Source of the DNA: Comamonadaceae bacterium
Lineage (GTDB): Bacteria > Pseudomonadota > Gammaproteobacteria > Burkholderiales > Burkholderiaceae_C
Direction: 5' to 3'
Assembly: GCA_947475685.1 (NCBI GenBank)
Contig: CANJNC010000028.1
Location: forward strand, 1-43,551
Length of the DNA stretch: 43,551 nt
Below, piece after piece: positions 18,687 through 29,788 of this stretch. How positions within the stretch are numbered: position 1 is the first letter of the stretch; each line of letters begins with the position of its first letter. The translations under genes were made by a program, and so were the position numbers. The notes under the pieces are model-generated. The model searched no databases and was not told where the DNA came from. It saw only the letters and a program-made list of their open reading frames with translations.

Positions 18687-20102
18687 ATGACATTGGACTC
18701 CTCTTCTTCCTCTGACTCAAGAGATTCTGAGTTTGATTCAAACTCCAATCTTTGGCAGTTATGCACTCAACAGCTCGCAAATGAGTTGCCAGAACAGCAA
18801 TTCAATACTTGGATTAAGCCCCTTAAAGCTGACGTGGCTCTTGATGGAAGCAAAATCATCATCTGGGTTGCCAATAGGTTTAAGCTTGATTGGATTCGTG
18901 CTCAATATTTTCAAAAGCTTAACTCTTTATTAGAGCAACTTAATGGACAGCCTATAAAATTAGAACTTTCTCTTTCGGCAAAAGAAATCCCTCAAAATTA
19001 CTCTCCAACGACCATCAAACCTGAGTTTGACATTCCTGTTGATACTCGAGGATCGCAAGATGATTTTCCAGTCAATGGCCACAAATCTAGACTAAATACT
19101 GCACTTACCTTTGAAAATCTTGTCGAAGGTACAGCCAACAGAATGGCTCGTGCGGCTGCCATGCATGTAGCAACCATTCCTGGACAACTCTATAACCCAT
19201 TGTTTATCTATGGTGGCGTTGGACTTGGTAAAACGCATTTAATTCACGCCGTTGGCAATAAGCTTTTATCCGATCAGCCCGACGCAAAAGTTTTGTACAT
19301 TCATGCAGAACAATTTGTTTCTGATGTTGTCAAAGCCTATCAGCGCAAAACGTTTGATGAATTTAAACACCACTATCATTCTTTAGATCTATTATTGATA
19401 GATGATGTTCAGTTTTTTGCGAACAAGGATAGAACTCAAGAAGAGTTTTTTAATGCTTTTGAAGCCTTACTCGCCAAGAAATCACACATTGTGATGACCA
19501 GCGACACATATCCAAAGGGATTGAACGATATACATGAACGACTGGTTTCCAGGTTTGATTCTGGTCTTACTGTGGCTATCGAACCCCCTGAGTTAGAAAT
19601 GCGTGTAGCTATTTTAATGAGCAAAGCTCGCAATGAAGGCACTGAAATGCCAGAGGAGGTAGCTTTTTTTGTTGCCAAAAATGTTCGCTCAAATGTACGG
19701 GAACTTGAAGGCGCTTTGAGAAAAATTCTTGCCTATTCAAGATTCAACCAGAAAGAAATTAATATACAACTTGCAAGAGATGCTTTAAGAGATCTTTTAT
19801 CGATACAAAACCGTCAAATATCGGTTGAAAACATACAAAAAACAGTTGCTGATTATTACAAAATAAAAGTCGCTGACATGTACTCGAAAAAACGTCCCGC
19901 TTCGATTGCAAAACCACGTCAAATCGCAATGTACTTAGCTAAAGAACTCACTCAAAAAAGCCTACCTGAAATTGGCGAACTCTTTGGAGGGCGTGACCAC
20001 ACGACTGTTTTACATGCTGTTAGAAAAATTGGTTCCGAAAGACAACAACTTAACGACCTTAATCAACAGCTTCATGTTTTAGAGCAAACCTTGAAAGGAT
20101 AA
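18687..20102 (+). CDS. dnaA: Chromosomal replication initiator protein DnaA
   Basis: DnaA binds DnaA boxes, melts the origin and loads the helicase. The 471 residues include domain I (about 20-100), a short linker, the AAA+ domain with Walker A GGVGLGKT at 176-183 and Walker [11 protein letters not shown] near 235, and the C-terminal DNA-binding domain with the signature [15 protein letters not shown]. The N-terminus carries a serine/aspartate-rich extension of about 18 residues before the usual LWQLCTQQL start. Sigma-type -10 matches exist upstream but I cannot fix the promoter. Confidence 0.98.
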   Translation: MTLDSSSSSDSRDSEFDSNSNLWQLCTQQLANELPEQQFNTWIKPLKADVALDGSKIIIWVANRFKLDWIRAQYFQKLNSLLEQLNGQPIKLELSLSAKEIPQNYSPTTIKPEFDIPVDTRGSQDDFPVNGHKSRLNTALTFENLVEGTANRMARAAAMHVATIPGQLYNPLFIYGGVGLGKTHLIHAVGNKLLSDQPDAKVLYIHAEQFVSDVVKAYQRKTFDEFKHHYHSLDLLLIDDVQFFANKDRTQEEFFNAFEALLAKKSHIVMTSDTYPKGLNDIHERLVSRFDSGLTVAIEPPELEMRVAILMSKARNEGTEMPEEVAFFVAKNVRSNVRELEGALRKILAYSRFNQKEINIQLARDALRDLLSIQNRQISVENIQKTVADYYKIKVADMYSKKRPASIAKPRQIAMYLAKELTQKSLPEIGELFGGRDHTTVLHAVRKIGSERQQLNDLNQQLHVLEQTLKG

Positions 20103-20317
20103 GGCTGTGGATATAAAAAGAACAACTCCATACTTATCAACAGATTTTCGAAGATCTCTAAAGTTATTCAACCAAAGCCGCCTACTTTCATGAATCAATT
20201 TTCTATGTTAAACATTCGTCAAGCCATTGATTCTTTTATAAAAAGTGGTGTTATCCACATAAAAGTCATGTGCTTATCTACTACTACTATTTATTATTAA
20301 TACATTAAGAGGTTAAT
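20103..20317. other. Probable replication origin (oriC) in the dnaA-dnaN gap
   Basis: The 215-base gap contains one perfect DnaA box TTATCCACA (20251-20259) and two single-mismatch boxes, TGTGGATAT (20106-20114) and TTATCAACA (20134-20142). Nineteen bases after the perfect box begins a run of trinucleotides, CTACTACTACTAT (20278-20290), continuing as TTATTATTAATA. On the complementary strand this reads as consecutive 3'-GAT/AAT-type triplets, which fits the DnaA-trio element described in Bacillus subtilis, in the right order after a DnaA box and before dnaN. The whole right half is A+T rich and is the best candidate for the unwinding region. Confidence 0.7.
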
Positions 20318-21424
20318 GTGATCATTTTAAAAACAACTCAAGACAAAATTTTATCTATCCTCCAATCGGTCAGTGGAATCGTTGAGCGCCGGCACACCAT
20401 GCCCATTTTGGCTAATATTTTTATTCAAAAAATAGGCAGCAAAGTACATTTCACAACAAGTGATCTTGAAATTCAAATCAAGACTTCGAGTGATTTTGAT
20501 GGAGTTGATGGAGACTATTCAACAACCATCGGAGCGAGAAAAGTTATTGATATTCTGCGCTCAATTGACCCTGATCAAAATGTAACTTTTGAATCAAGCA
20601 AAGATAAAGTTGTTTTAAAGGGGGGTAAAAGCCGCTTTTCTTTACAAACAATGGCTGCGGAGGATTTTCCAAGTTTAAAAGAAACATCTCCATTTGGTGC
20701 AAGTTTCACTCTTTCTCAAAGAACGCTTAAGCACTTGATGAACCAAGTTTCGTTTTCAATGGCTGTTCACGACATACGTTATTATTTGAATGGTATTTTA
20801 TTTGTAGTTGAAAACAATGAACTTCGCCTCGTAGCTACAGATGGTCACCGCCTAGCGTATTCAAGTTCAAAACTGGAAAGTGAAATTCCAAAACAGGAAG
20901 TAATCCTTCCAAGGAAAACAGTTCTTGAATTATCCAGACTTCTTCATGAAAATGACGATACGATATCAATTAGCTTTGCAAGCAATCAAGCACGATTTGT
21001 CTTCAATGAAATTGAGTTCGTTTCTAAACTTGTTGAAGGCAAGTTTCCTGACTACAACCGAGTTATACCTAAAAAACAAAATAACACGGTTTTGATAGAC
21101 AGATTGAGTCTTTTATCTTGTTTACAGCGAACAGCTATTTTAACGAGTGATAAATTTAAAGGTGTTCGAATCAACATTGAACCCAATATATTAAAAGTGA
21201 CTTCGACTAATGCAGAGCAAGAAGAAGCTTCGGACGAAATTGAAATAGATTACAGCGGTGATAAAATTGAAATTGGTTTTAATGTGACCTACCTGATTGA
21301 TGTTTTATTGAACATGCAACAGAAATCTATTTGTTTTGATTTACCAGACTCAAGTAGTTCTGCTTTAATTACTATCCCTGAAGATACTTCTTTTAAGTAT
21401 GTTGTGATGCCAATGAGAATTTAA
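20318..21424 (+). CDS. dnaN: DNA polymerase III beta sliding clamp
   Basis: DnaN forms the ring that tethers DNA polymerase III and other partners to DNA. The 368 residues match the three-domain clamp, with the usual opening segments (RRHTMPILANI, FTTSDLEIQI in this copy) and the C-terminal YVVMPMRI. The start is a GTG at 20318 with AAGAGG a few bases upstream. It sits between dnaA and gyrB, 30 bases before gyrB, so dnaN and gyrB are probably co-transcribed. Confidence 0.98.
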   Translation: MIILKTTQDKILSILQSVSGIVERRHTMPILANIFIQKIGSKVHFTTSDLEIQIKTSSDFDGVDGDYSTTIGARKVIDILRSIDPDQNVTFESSKDKVVLKGGKSRFSLQTMAAEDFPSLKETSPFGASFTLSQRTLKHLMNQVSFSMAVHDIRYYLNGILFVVENNELRLVATDGHRLAYSSSKLESEIPKQEVILPRKTVLELSRLLHENDDTISISFASNQARFVFNEIEFVSKLVEGKFPDYNRVIPKKQNNTVLIDRLSLLSCLQRTAILTSDKFKGVRINIEPNILKVTSTNAEQEEASDEIEIDYSGDKIEIGFNVTYLIDVLLNMQQKSICFDLPDSSSSALITIPEDTSFKYVVMPMRI

Positions 21425-21445
21425 CTTTTTATTTGTATCACTTGA

Positions 21446-24010
<2,565 letters not shown>

Positions 24011-24048
24011 ATGTGATCTAAGAGCCTCAAGCAAGTGGTGTTTTATCT

Positions 24049-24903
24049 TCAATCTTTGAGAAATCTCCCGCTTTGGTATTCTTTGATTGTATTTAGTATT
24101 TCTTGTCTGCTGTTCATGACAAATGGACCGTATTGCTCAATCGGCTCATTAATGGGTTCGCCCGCAATCAATATCATTTTTGCTTTGCCTTGGCTGCTAA
24201 TTTTTATTGCTTCACCCGAATTGCTTAAGATCGCCATATACCCCTCAGAAACGGTCATCGTTTCATCAGGATCTCCCACCCTTGCCGCACCTTCATATAC
24301 ATAAATAAACGCGTTTTTTGTTTTCTCAAGTGGAAAAGAAAAAGGCTCGGTTTTTGTATTTTCAAAATGAATGTCTAAATATTGGGGCAAGGTATGTGGT
24401 TTTTGAACGGCACCCTTGATCTGCTCAAACTCACCGGCAATGACTTTAATGAGTAGGCCTTTCTTTTGTACGAAAGGGATTTCTGATGACGTGAAGTCTT
24501 TGTAGCTTGGTTTGCTCATCTTCAGGTGTGATGGTAAATTTACCCAAAGCTGAAAGCCTTTCATCAAACCGTTTTCTTGTTCGGGCATTTCACTGTGGAT
24601 AACGCCTCTTCCGGCCGTCATCCATTGAACACCACCGTTTACTAAGAGTCCCTCATTTCCAGCGCTGTCCTTGTGTCGCATTTTCCCTTCAAGCATGTAT
24701 GTGACGGTTTCAAATCCTCGGTGTGGATGATCTGGAAACCCTCCAATGTAGTCCTCAGCTTCATCACTGCCAAATGCATCCAACATTAAAAAGGGGTCGA
24801 GTCTTCTTTGCAAATCTTGCGTCAGCACACGTGTGAGCTTCACGCCATCACCATCGGATGTTTTGTTGCCCAGTATCAATCGCTCTACAGTGCGTGATTT
24901 CAT
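24049..24903 (-). CDS. Pirin family protein
   Basis: Pirins are bicupin proteins; some bacterial members have quercetin dioxygenase activity, but most have no settled function. The 284 residues show the metal-binding set His59 and His61 in FPDHPHRGFETVTYMLEG, and His103 and Glu105 in GRGVIHSEMP. The N-terminal cupin is thus intact; a second cupin half follows to the end. It is convergent with gyrB, and the remnants of fatty-acid synthesis genes begin 3 bases upstream of its start. Confidence 0.93.
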   Translation of the reverse strand: MKSRTVERLILGNKTSDGDGVKLTRVLTQDLQRRLDPFLMLDAFGSDEAEDYIGGFPDHPHRGFETVTYMLEGKMRHKDSAGNEGLLVNGGVQWMTAGRGVIHSEMPEQENGLMKGFQLWVNLPSHLKMSKPSYKDFTSSEIPFVQKKGLLIKVIAGEFEQIKGAVQKPHTLPQYLDIHFENTKTEPFSFPLEKTKNAFIYVYEGAARVGDPDETMTVSEGYMAILSNSGEAIKISSQGKAKMILIAGEPINEPIEQYGPFVMNSRQEILNTIKEYQSGRFLKD

Positions 24904-24906
24904 TTT

Positions 24907-25010
24907 TTATCTTGAGATGATTAGACAGGCGTTTGTTCCACCAAAGGCGAAAGAATTGCTCATCATGTGATTGAGATTTAAACCAAACCCGAAATCTGAA
25001 CACGAGTGTG
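24907..25010 (-). pseudogene. C-terminal remnant of a beta-ketoacyl-ACP synthase
   Basis: The minus strand here encodes about 30 residues ending in a stop at 24907-24909 and containing SNSFAFGGTNACLI, the nearly invariant C-terminal signature of FabF/KAS II-type enzymes, preceded by FGFGLNLNHMM. The rest of the roughly 400-residue enzyme, including the catalytic Cys-His-His residues, is missing: the acyl carrier protein remnant ends about 10 bases upstream. A deletion of more than a kilobase is the simplest reading. It lies immediately before the pirin start codon. Confidence 0.8.
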
Positions 25011-25018
25011 AATCATGT

Positions 25019-25274
25019 CTATGTTGTTTTAGAAACTCTTATTTCGTCAAAGATGACGCACACTTGCTCAAGTGTGTTCGTCTCTTCTCGCGGGTCTAGC
25101 TTTTCTTCTGGAATCCGAGTGTCAAAGGCATCCTCTATGGCAAATACAAACTCCATGGGTCAACGAATCCAAGCCCAGATCTGTCAAAGCGGTTGTGCGT
25201 CTAACGTCTGCATTTCCGTGAAAATTTTCACTTAGCAAGCTTTGTACTTTTACATATATTTCATTGCTGGACAT
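25019..25274 (-). pseudogene. Acyl carrier protein gene broken by a +1 frameshift
   Basis: From the ATG at 25274 the minus strand reads an acyl carrier protein, MSSNEIYVKVQSLL through TDLGLDSLT, where the serine of DSL is the phosphopantetheine attachment site. The frame then runs into a stop, but the next frame continues perfectly with MEFVFAIEDAFDTRIPEEKL and on to ...CVIFDEIRVSKTT and a TAG at 25019. The length, 256 bases, is three times 85 plus one. The extra base lies in the GGG at 25157-25159 (plus strand). It is directly upstream of the beta-ketoacyl synthase remnant, its usual partner, so this looks like a decaying acyl-chain synthesis locus rather than the essential acpP. A sequencing error at the G-run is the alternative, but the truncated partner argues for decay. 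Confidence 0.82.
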
Positions 25275-25423
25275 GTTCCGACGTCTTTTATTTTTTTTGT
25301 AATTGTAGAGGCAATTCGTTTTCTTTTAACTAAATACGCGTTCATTCAACAACGGTGCGATTCTTATTTGACTTGTGTTTTGGCAGCATATCGCTGTTTA
25401 TTATTCAGTACACTGTTAAAATG

Positions 25424-25460
25424 CATTTGTTCTTTAAGCTCACTTGGGTGAGAACAAATG
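25424..25460 (+). promoter_or_regulatory. Inverted repeat in the mnmG leader
   Basis: CATTTGTTCT (25424-25433) and AGAACAAATG (25451-25460) are perfect 10-base arms around a 17-base spacer that itself contains CTCAC-TTGG-GTGAG. The element ends 17 bases before the mnmG start codon. There is no T-tract, so it is not a terminator; it could be a leader hairpin or an operator. Confidence 0.55.
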
Positions 25461-25477
25461 ACTATATTGAATTTGAT

Positions 25478-27451
25478 ATGGACTATCCTAAAATTTTTGA
25501 CGTTATCGTTGTCGGTGGTGGTCACGCAGGCACAGAGGCCGCTTTGGCCAGTGCGCGCATGGGTTCAAAAACATTGTTGATCACCCACAACATTGAAACT
25601 TTGGGTCAAATGAGTTGCAACCCGTCTATTGGGGGCATTGGGAAGGGTCATTTGGTCAAAGAGATTGATGCCATGGGCGGTGCGATGGCGTTGGCAACAG
25701 ATTTGGCGGGCATACAGTTCAGAATCTTGAACAGCTCAAAGGGGCCAGCGGTTCGTGCAACCAGGGCGCAGGCAGATCGAATTCTTTACAAGGCGGCCAT
25801 ACGCGAAGTCTTAGAAAATCAAGAGAACCTTTTTATTTTTCAGCAATCCGTTGACGACTTGATTGTCCAGGCCCATAAAGTGGTCGGGGCGGTGACGCAA
25901 TCCGGCATACGCTTCACTGGTAAAACAGTTGTTCTAACCGCAGGTACCTTTTTGAACGGCAAGATCCATGTGGGATTGAGCAATTACTCTGCTGGGCGTG
26001 CTGGAGATCCGCCGGCCATCTCTTTGAGTGAGCGCTTAAAAGAATTGAAGTTACCCCAAAAAAGGCTAAAAACCGGAACCCCGCCTCGTATCGATGGACG
26101 AACAATCGACTATTCAAAGTGCCTCGAGCAAGCGGGTGATGGCATGCCTGGCGGCTTGCCTGGCGGTGTACCCGTTTTCAGTTTTATGGGCCAAAACATT
26201 GTGCATCCCAAACAAGTCTCATGTTGGGTGACGCATACCAATGAAAAGACCCACGACATTATTCGCTCTGGTTTTGATCGAAGTCCCATGTTCACTGGAA
26301 TAATTGAAGGTGTTGGACCCAGGTATTGTCCAAGTGTTGAAGACAAGATCAATCGTTTTGCCGACAAGGCAAGTCATCAAATCTTCTTAGAACCTGAGGG
26401 GTTGACTACCCACGAGGTTTATCCAAATGGCATCAGTACGAGCCTTCCCTTTGATATTCAGCACGCCCTTGTTCAATCCATTTCTGGTTTAGAGAACGCG
26501 CATATTTTGAGGCCGGGTTACGCCATTGAATATGATTATTTTGATCCAAGAGAGCTTTTGCCAAGTTTTGAGACCAGGGCCATTGAGGGTTTGTTTTTTG
26601 CGGGACAAATCAATGGAACCACTGGCTATGAGGAGGCCGCAGCCCAGGGTTTGTTCGCCGGGATCAATGCGGCTTTGAAGGCCAAGGAAAAAGCCCCTTG
26701 GATGCCTAAGCGTGATGAGGCCTACTTAGGTGTCATGGTCGATGACTTGATCACCAAGGGCGTGACCGAGCCCTATAGGATGTTCACGTCTCGAGCGGAG
26801 TTCAGGCTTCAGTTGCGAGAAGACAATGCAGATGTCAGATTGACCGAACAGGCGAGGGCTTTGGGTTTGGTCGATGACAGAAGATGGCGTGCTTTTGAGC
26901 TCAAGCAAGAAGCTGTTTCACGTGAAACACAAAGATTGCGAACGCAATGGATCAATCCCCAAAACATCGAGCGTCTCACGTGTGAGCGTGTATTGGGTCA
27001 AATGATTGAGCGAGAATACAATTTGGCAGATTTGTTGCGTCGTCCTGGGGTCATGTACGCCGATGTGGTTTCATTGGACGCGGATCGATTCACCAGCCAA
27101 GAGCTGATCGATCTGAATGCTCAAGAGCGTCAATCGATCATCGAGCAAATCGAAATTACAGCCAAATATGCCGGCTACATTGATCGACAGCATGAGGAGG
27201 TTCGGCGATCAAGCCATTTTGAATCTATGCTGTTGCCACCCAATCTCGACTATGCTTTGATAACGGCTTTGAGCTTTGAGGTTCGCCAAAAGTTGCAAAC
27301 GCAAAGACCACAAACACTTGGGCAGGCGTCGAGAATCTCGGGCGTGACGCCAGCAGCAATCTCACTGTTGTTGATTCACTTAAAGCGCCAAAGGTACAAG
27401 GGCTTTGAAGAAAAGAAAGTTGAAGAAGAGTTGACGCGATCGCCCGCTTAA
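25478..27451 (+). CDS. mnmG: tRNA uridine-5-carboxymethylaminomethyl(34) synthesis enzyme MnmG
   Basis: MnmG (GidA) is the FAD- and NADH-binding partner of MnmE in wobble-uridine modification. The 657 residues from the ATG at 25478 open with [22 protein letters not shown], containing the dinucleotide-binding GGGHAG at 13-18, then [19 protein letters not shown] and the [10 protein letters not shown] signature. I chose this start because family members begin a few residues before the FDVIVVGGG segment; an upstream in-frame ATG at 25355 would add 41 unrelated residues. A perfect parS site lies inside the gene at 26916-26931. The gene begins the block mnmG-rsmG, with a 6-base gap to rsmG. Confidence 0.97.
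   Translation: MDYPKIFDVIVVGGGHAGTEAALASARMGSKTLLITHNIETLGQMSCNPSIGGIGKGHLVKEIDAMGGAMALATDLAGIQFRILNSSKGPAVRATRAQADRILYKAAIREVLENQENLFIFQQSVDDLIVQAHKVVGAVTQSGIRFTGKTVVLTAGTFLNGKIHVGLSNYSAGRAGDPPAISLSERLKELKLPQKRLKTGTPPRIDGRTIDYSKCLEQAGDGMPGGLPGGVPVFSFMGQNIVHPKQVSCWVTHTNEKTHDIIRSGFDRSPMFTGIIEGVGPRYCPSVEDKINRFADKASHQIFLEPEGLTTHEVYPNGISTSLPFDIQHALVQSISGLENAHILRPGYAIEYDYFDPRELLPSFETRAIEGLFFAGQINGTTGYEEAAAQGLFAGINAALKAKEKAPWMPKRDEAYLGVMVDDLITKGVTEPYRMFTSRAEFRLQLREDNADVRLTEQARALGLVDDRRWRAFELKQEAVSRETQRLRTQWINPQNIERLTCERVLGQMIEREYNLADLLRRPGVMYADVVSLDADRFTSQELIDLNAQERQSIIEQIEITAKYAGYIDRQHEEVRRSSHFESMLLPPNLDYALITALSFEVRQKLQTQRPQTLGQASRISGVTPAAISLLLIHLKRQRYKGFEEKKVEEELTRSPA
26916..26931. promoter_or_regulatory. 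parS site 1, inside mnmG
   Basis: TGTTTCACGTGAAACA is a perfect match to the 16-base palindromic centromere sequence bound by ParB. It encodes part of MnmG (residues in AVSRETQ), so it is embedded in coding sequence about 2.9 kb from parB. Confidence 0.95.
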
Positions 27452-27457
27452 ATCCTT

Positions 27458-28135
27458 GTGACTGCAGCTTCTAGATCGATGACTTTTTTAAATCAATTGG
27501 GGCAAAGCGGGGACAAGCTCGCGCATGGCGCATCCAAGATCGGATTGAGTTTGAGTGAATTGCAGCTGGAGCAGTTGGCCCAGTATGCGTGTCTCCTACA
27601 AAAATGGGGCGGGGTCTATAACTTGACTGCCAACAAGGAGTTCTCTCAAATCGTAAGCCTGCATTTATTGGACTCCTTGGTGGTTGTGAATCCTCTTCTT
27701 CGAGAGGCGCCGCATCTTAAAAATATCTTGGATGTGGGCTCAGGCGCCGGTTTGCCGGGCGTTGTCTTGGCCATTGCACTGCCGCATGTCCAGGTTCATT
27801 GTGTAGATGCGGTTGCTAAAAAAGCGGCTTTTATCCATCAAGTCGCTATCAGCTTGAAACTTAAAAACCTCTATGCGCATCACAGTAGGATAGAGGCATT
27901 TGAGGGTTGCTATGACCTCATTGCCTCTAGAGCCTTTTCTTCTTTGGTTGATTTTGCGGCTTTGACCCGAAAGAACATCTCGCAATCGGGTATTTGGTTG
28001 GCCATGAAGGCAAGGGTCAACCCCGAAGATGAGGGGCCTTTGCCCGAAGGGGTCGAGTTGTTTCACGTGGAACCATTGCGTGTGCCTGACTTGGAGGCGA
28101 CTAGAAGTATCGTTTGGCTTAAAAACAAACAATAG
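27458..28135 (+). CDS. rsmG: 16S rRNA (guanine(527)-N7)-methyltransferase
   Basis: RsmG (GidB) methylates G527 of 16S rRNA in the decoding region. The 225 residues contain the SAM-binding motif ILDVGSGAGLPGVVLA and the RAFSSL segment. The start is uncertain: a GTG at 27458 or the in-frame ATG at 27479, which would shorten the protein by 7 residues. It follows mnmG by 6 bases and is probably co-transcribed. A near-consensus parS overlaps its 3' part (28059-28074), and another lies 24 bases after its stop. Confidence 0.95.
   Translation: MTAASRSMTFLNQLGQSGDKLAHGASKIGLSLSELQLEQLAQYACLLQKWGGVYNLTANKEFSQIVSLHLLDSLVVVNPLLREAPHLKNILDVGSGAGLPGVVLAIALPHVQVHCVDAVAKKAAFIHQVAISLKLKNLYAHHSRIEAFEGCYDLIASRAFSSLVDFAALTRKNISQSGIWLAMKARVNPEDEGPLPEGVELFHVEPLRVPDLEATRSIVWLKNKQ
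28059..28074. promoter_or_regulatory. parS-like site 2, inside rsmG
   Basis: TGTTTCACGTGGAACC reads on the other strand as GGTTCCACGTGAAACA, one mismatch from the degenerate consensus TGTTNCACGTGAAACA. It encodes FHVEP of RsmG. Confidence 0.7.
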
Positions 28136-28158
28136 CAACGCAAGTTGGCTTGTGAAGT

Positions 28159-28174
28159 GGTTTCACGTGAAACA
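28159..28174. promoter_or_regulatory. parS site 3, downstream of rsmG
   Basis: GGTTTCACGTGAAACA differs from the perfect parS only at the first base. It lies in the 149-base gap between rsmG and the LysE gene, about 100 bases from site 2. Confidence 0.88.
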
Positions 28175-28284
28175 AATGCACGAAATCTTCACAGTCCTGT
28201 CCCGCACCGACATAAAACCCTTGGAATACAGGTAAACTCTGCGCCTCTGAAGAAGAAAGACGCAAATGGGTTGGGGTTAAGAAT

Positions 28285-28893
28285 ATGCCGGTCAAGGACT
28301 ACGCTTCATTTGTGATCACGGTTTGCCTCTTTTTGGCCTTGCCTGGCCCAGGCAATTTGGCTATTTTGACGGCATACCGTTTAGGTGGTGTGAGGGCAGC
28401 CATGACGTCGACCCTTGGGATAGCCTGTGGAGATCAAATCCTCATTCTTTTGGCTTTAGGCGGTTTGGCTGCGATTTTAGAAGAGGCGCCTTTGATTTTT
28501 CGGTGGGTGGAGTATGCGGGTGCGGCGTATTTAATTTACCTAGGGCTGCGCTTGATGAGGCCAAAGGAAGTTTCCCAAGAGTTCAGCGCCTTTCAATTGA
28601 AAGACAGTTTCAGGCAGTCTTTATGGATTACGTTGTTGAACCCCAAGGCGATTATTTTTTACATGGCATTTTTTCCATTGTTCATTGACAAATCCCGCCG
28701 AATTGATCTGAAAGCCTGGGCGGTTTTGGCGGGGACCATCGCTGTACTGACCGTGTTGTATGGGGTGTTGTTGCTTATGCTCATTGGACTTTTATCTCGC
28801 GCGTTCAAAGAAACGCAGGCTTTGACAAAATATTTGGCTCGCTCATTGGGTGTTTTGTTCATTGGTTTTGGTATCAAACTGGCTTTTTCATAA
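28285..28893 (+). CDS. LysE/RhtB-family amino acid exporter
   Basis: This is a 202-residue inner-membrane transporter of the LysE superfamily, which exports amino acids or related metabolites. Six hydrophobic segments are visible. The family signature near the N-terminus reads CLFLALPGPGNLAILTAYRLGG, and AGAAYLIYLGLRLMRP follows near residue 75. Substrate cannot be told from the sequence. It sits between rsmG and parA, 14 bases before parA, a position it also holds in other Burkholderiales. Confidence 0.92.
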   Translation: MPVKDYASFVITVCLFLALPGPGNLAILTAYRLGGVRAAMTSTLGIACGDQILILLALGGLAAILEEAPLIFRWVEYAGAAYLIYLGLRLMRPKEVSQEFSAFQLKDSFRQSLWITLLNPKAIIFYMAFFPLFIDKSRRIDLKAWAVLAGTIAVLTVLYGVLLLMLIGLLSRAFKETQALTKYLARSLGVLFIGFGIKLAFS

Positions 28894-28907
28894 GAAGAAA
28901 GAAAAAA

Positions 28908-29708
28908 ATGGCGCATATTTTTTGTGTTGCAAATCAAAAAGGCGGGGTCGGTAAAACAACAACAACCGTGAATCTAAGTGCTGGCTTGGCGGCTTTGTCC
29001 CAACGCGTGCTGATGGTGGACCTAGATCCCCAAGGCAATGCGACCATGGGCTCTGGCGTGGACAAGAGAGAGTTGGAGTTGAGTGTTTATGAGGTGCTGA
29101 TCGAGGGCGCAGAAATTGCGAAAGCCAAAGTGCTTAGCAATTGGGGGGATCAACCGGCCCACCGGCTGCACAAAACATATGACATCCTTGGTGCAAGTCG
29201 TGAATTGGCCGCAGCCGAACTTGAGTTGGTGGGGATGGAAAACAGGGAAAAGCGGCTGAAACAAGCGCTTGAGAAAGTAGACAATGACTACGACTTTGTG
29301 TTGATCGATTGCCCACCGTCTCTGTCCTTGTTGACCTTGAATGGCTTGTGCTCAGCCAACGGCGTCATTGTGCCAATGCAGTGTGAATATTTTGCGCTTG
29401 AAGGATTGACCGATTTGGTCAACACCATCAAGCAAGTCCATGCGAATTTAAACCGAGAGCTGAAAATCATAGGTCTTTTGCGTGTCATGTTTGACCCCCG
29501 AGTGAGTTTACAAGTACAGGTCAGTGATCAGTTGAAGGCCCATTTTGGAGACAAAGTTTTTAACGCGGTGATTCCCCGAAATGTTCGTTTGGCTGAGGCG
29601 CCCAGTTTCGGTTTGCCAGGTGTGGTTTATGACCCCAACGCAAAGGGAAGCCAAGCCTTCATCGCTTTTGCCAAAGAGATGGTCGAAAGAATTGCAAAAA
29701 ACACATAA
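28908..29708 (+). CDS. parA: Chromosome partitioning ATPase ParA
   Basis: ParA is the Walker-type ATPase that moves ParB-parS complexes over the nucleoid. The 266 residues begin MAHIFCVANQKGGVGKTTTT, with the deviant Walker A KGGVGKTT at 11-18, then LVDLDPQGN (as MVDLDPQGN) and the Walker B segment FVLIDCPPSL. It is the chromosomal (short, Soj-like) type without the N-terminal regulator domain of plasmid ParA. parB follows after 80 bases. Confidence 0.96.
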   Translation: MAHIFCVANQKGGVGKTTTTVNLSAGLAALSQRVLMVDLDPQGNATMGSGVDKRELELSVYEVLIEGAEIAKAKVLSNWGDQPAHRLHKTYDILGASRELAAAELELVGMENREKRLKQALEKVDNDYDFVLIDCPPSLSLLTLNGLCSANGVIVPMQCEYFALEGLTDLVNTIKQVHANLNRELKIIGLLRVMFDPRVSLQVQVSDQLKAHFGDKVFNAVIPRNVRLAEAPSFGLPGVVYDPNAKGSQAFIAFAKEMVERIAKNT

Positions 29709-29788
29709 AGAGTTCTTTTGTATTAAATTAAAATCGATAAAACATCTTTGGATGTCAATCAAGTGAACAAATTGAGAGAAAAAAGAAA

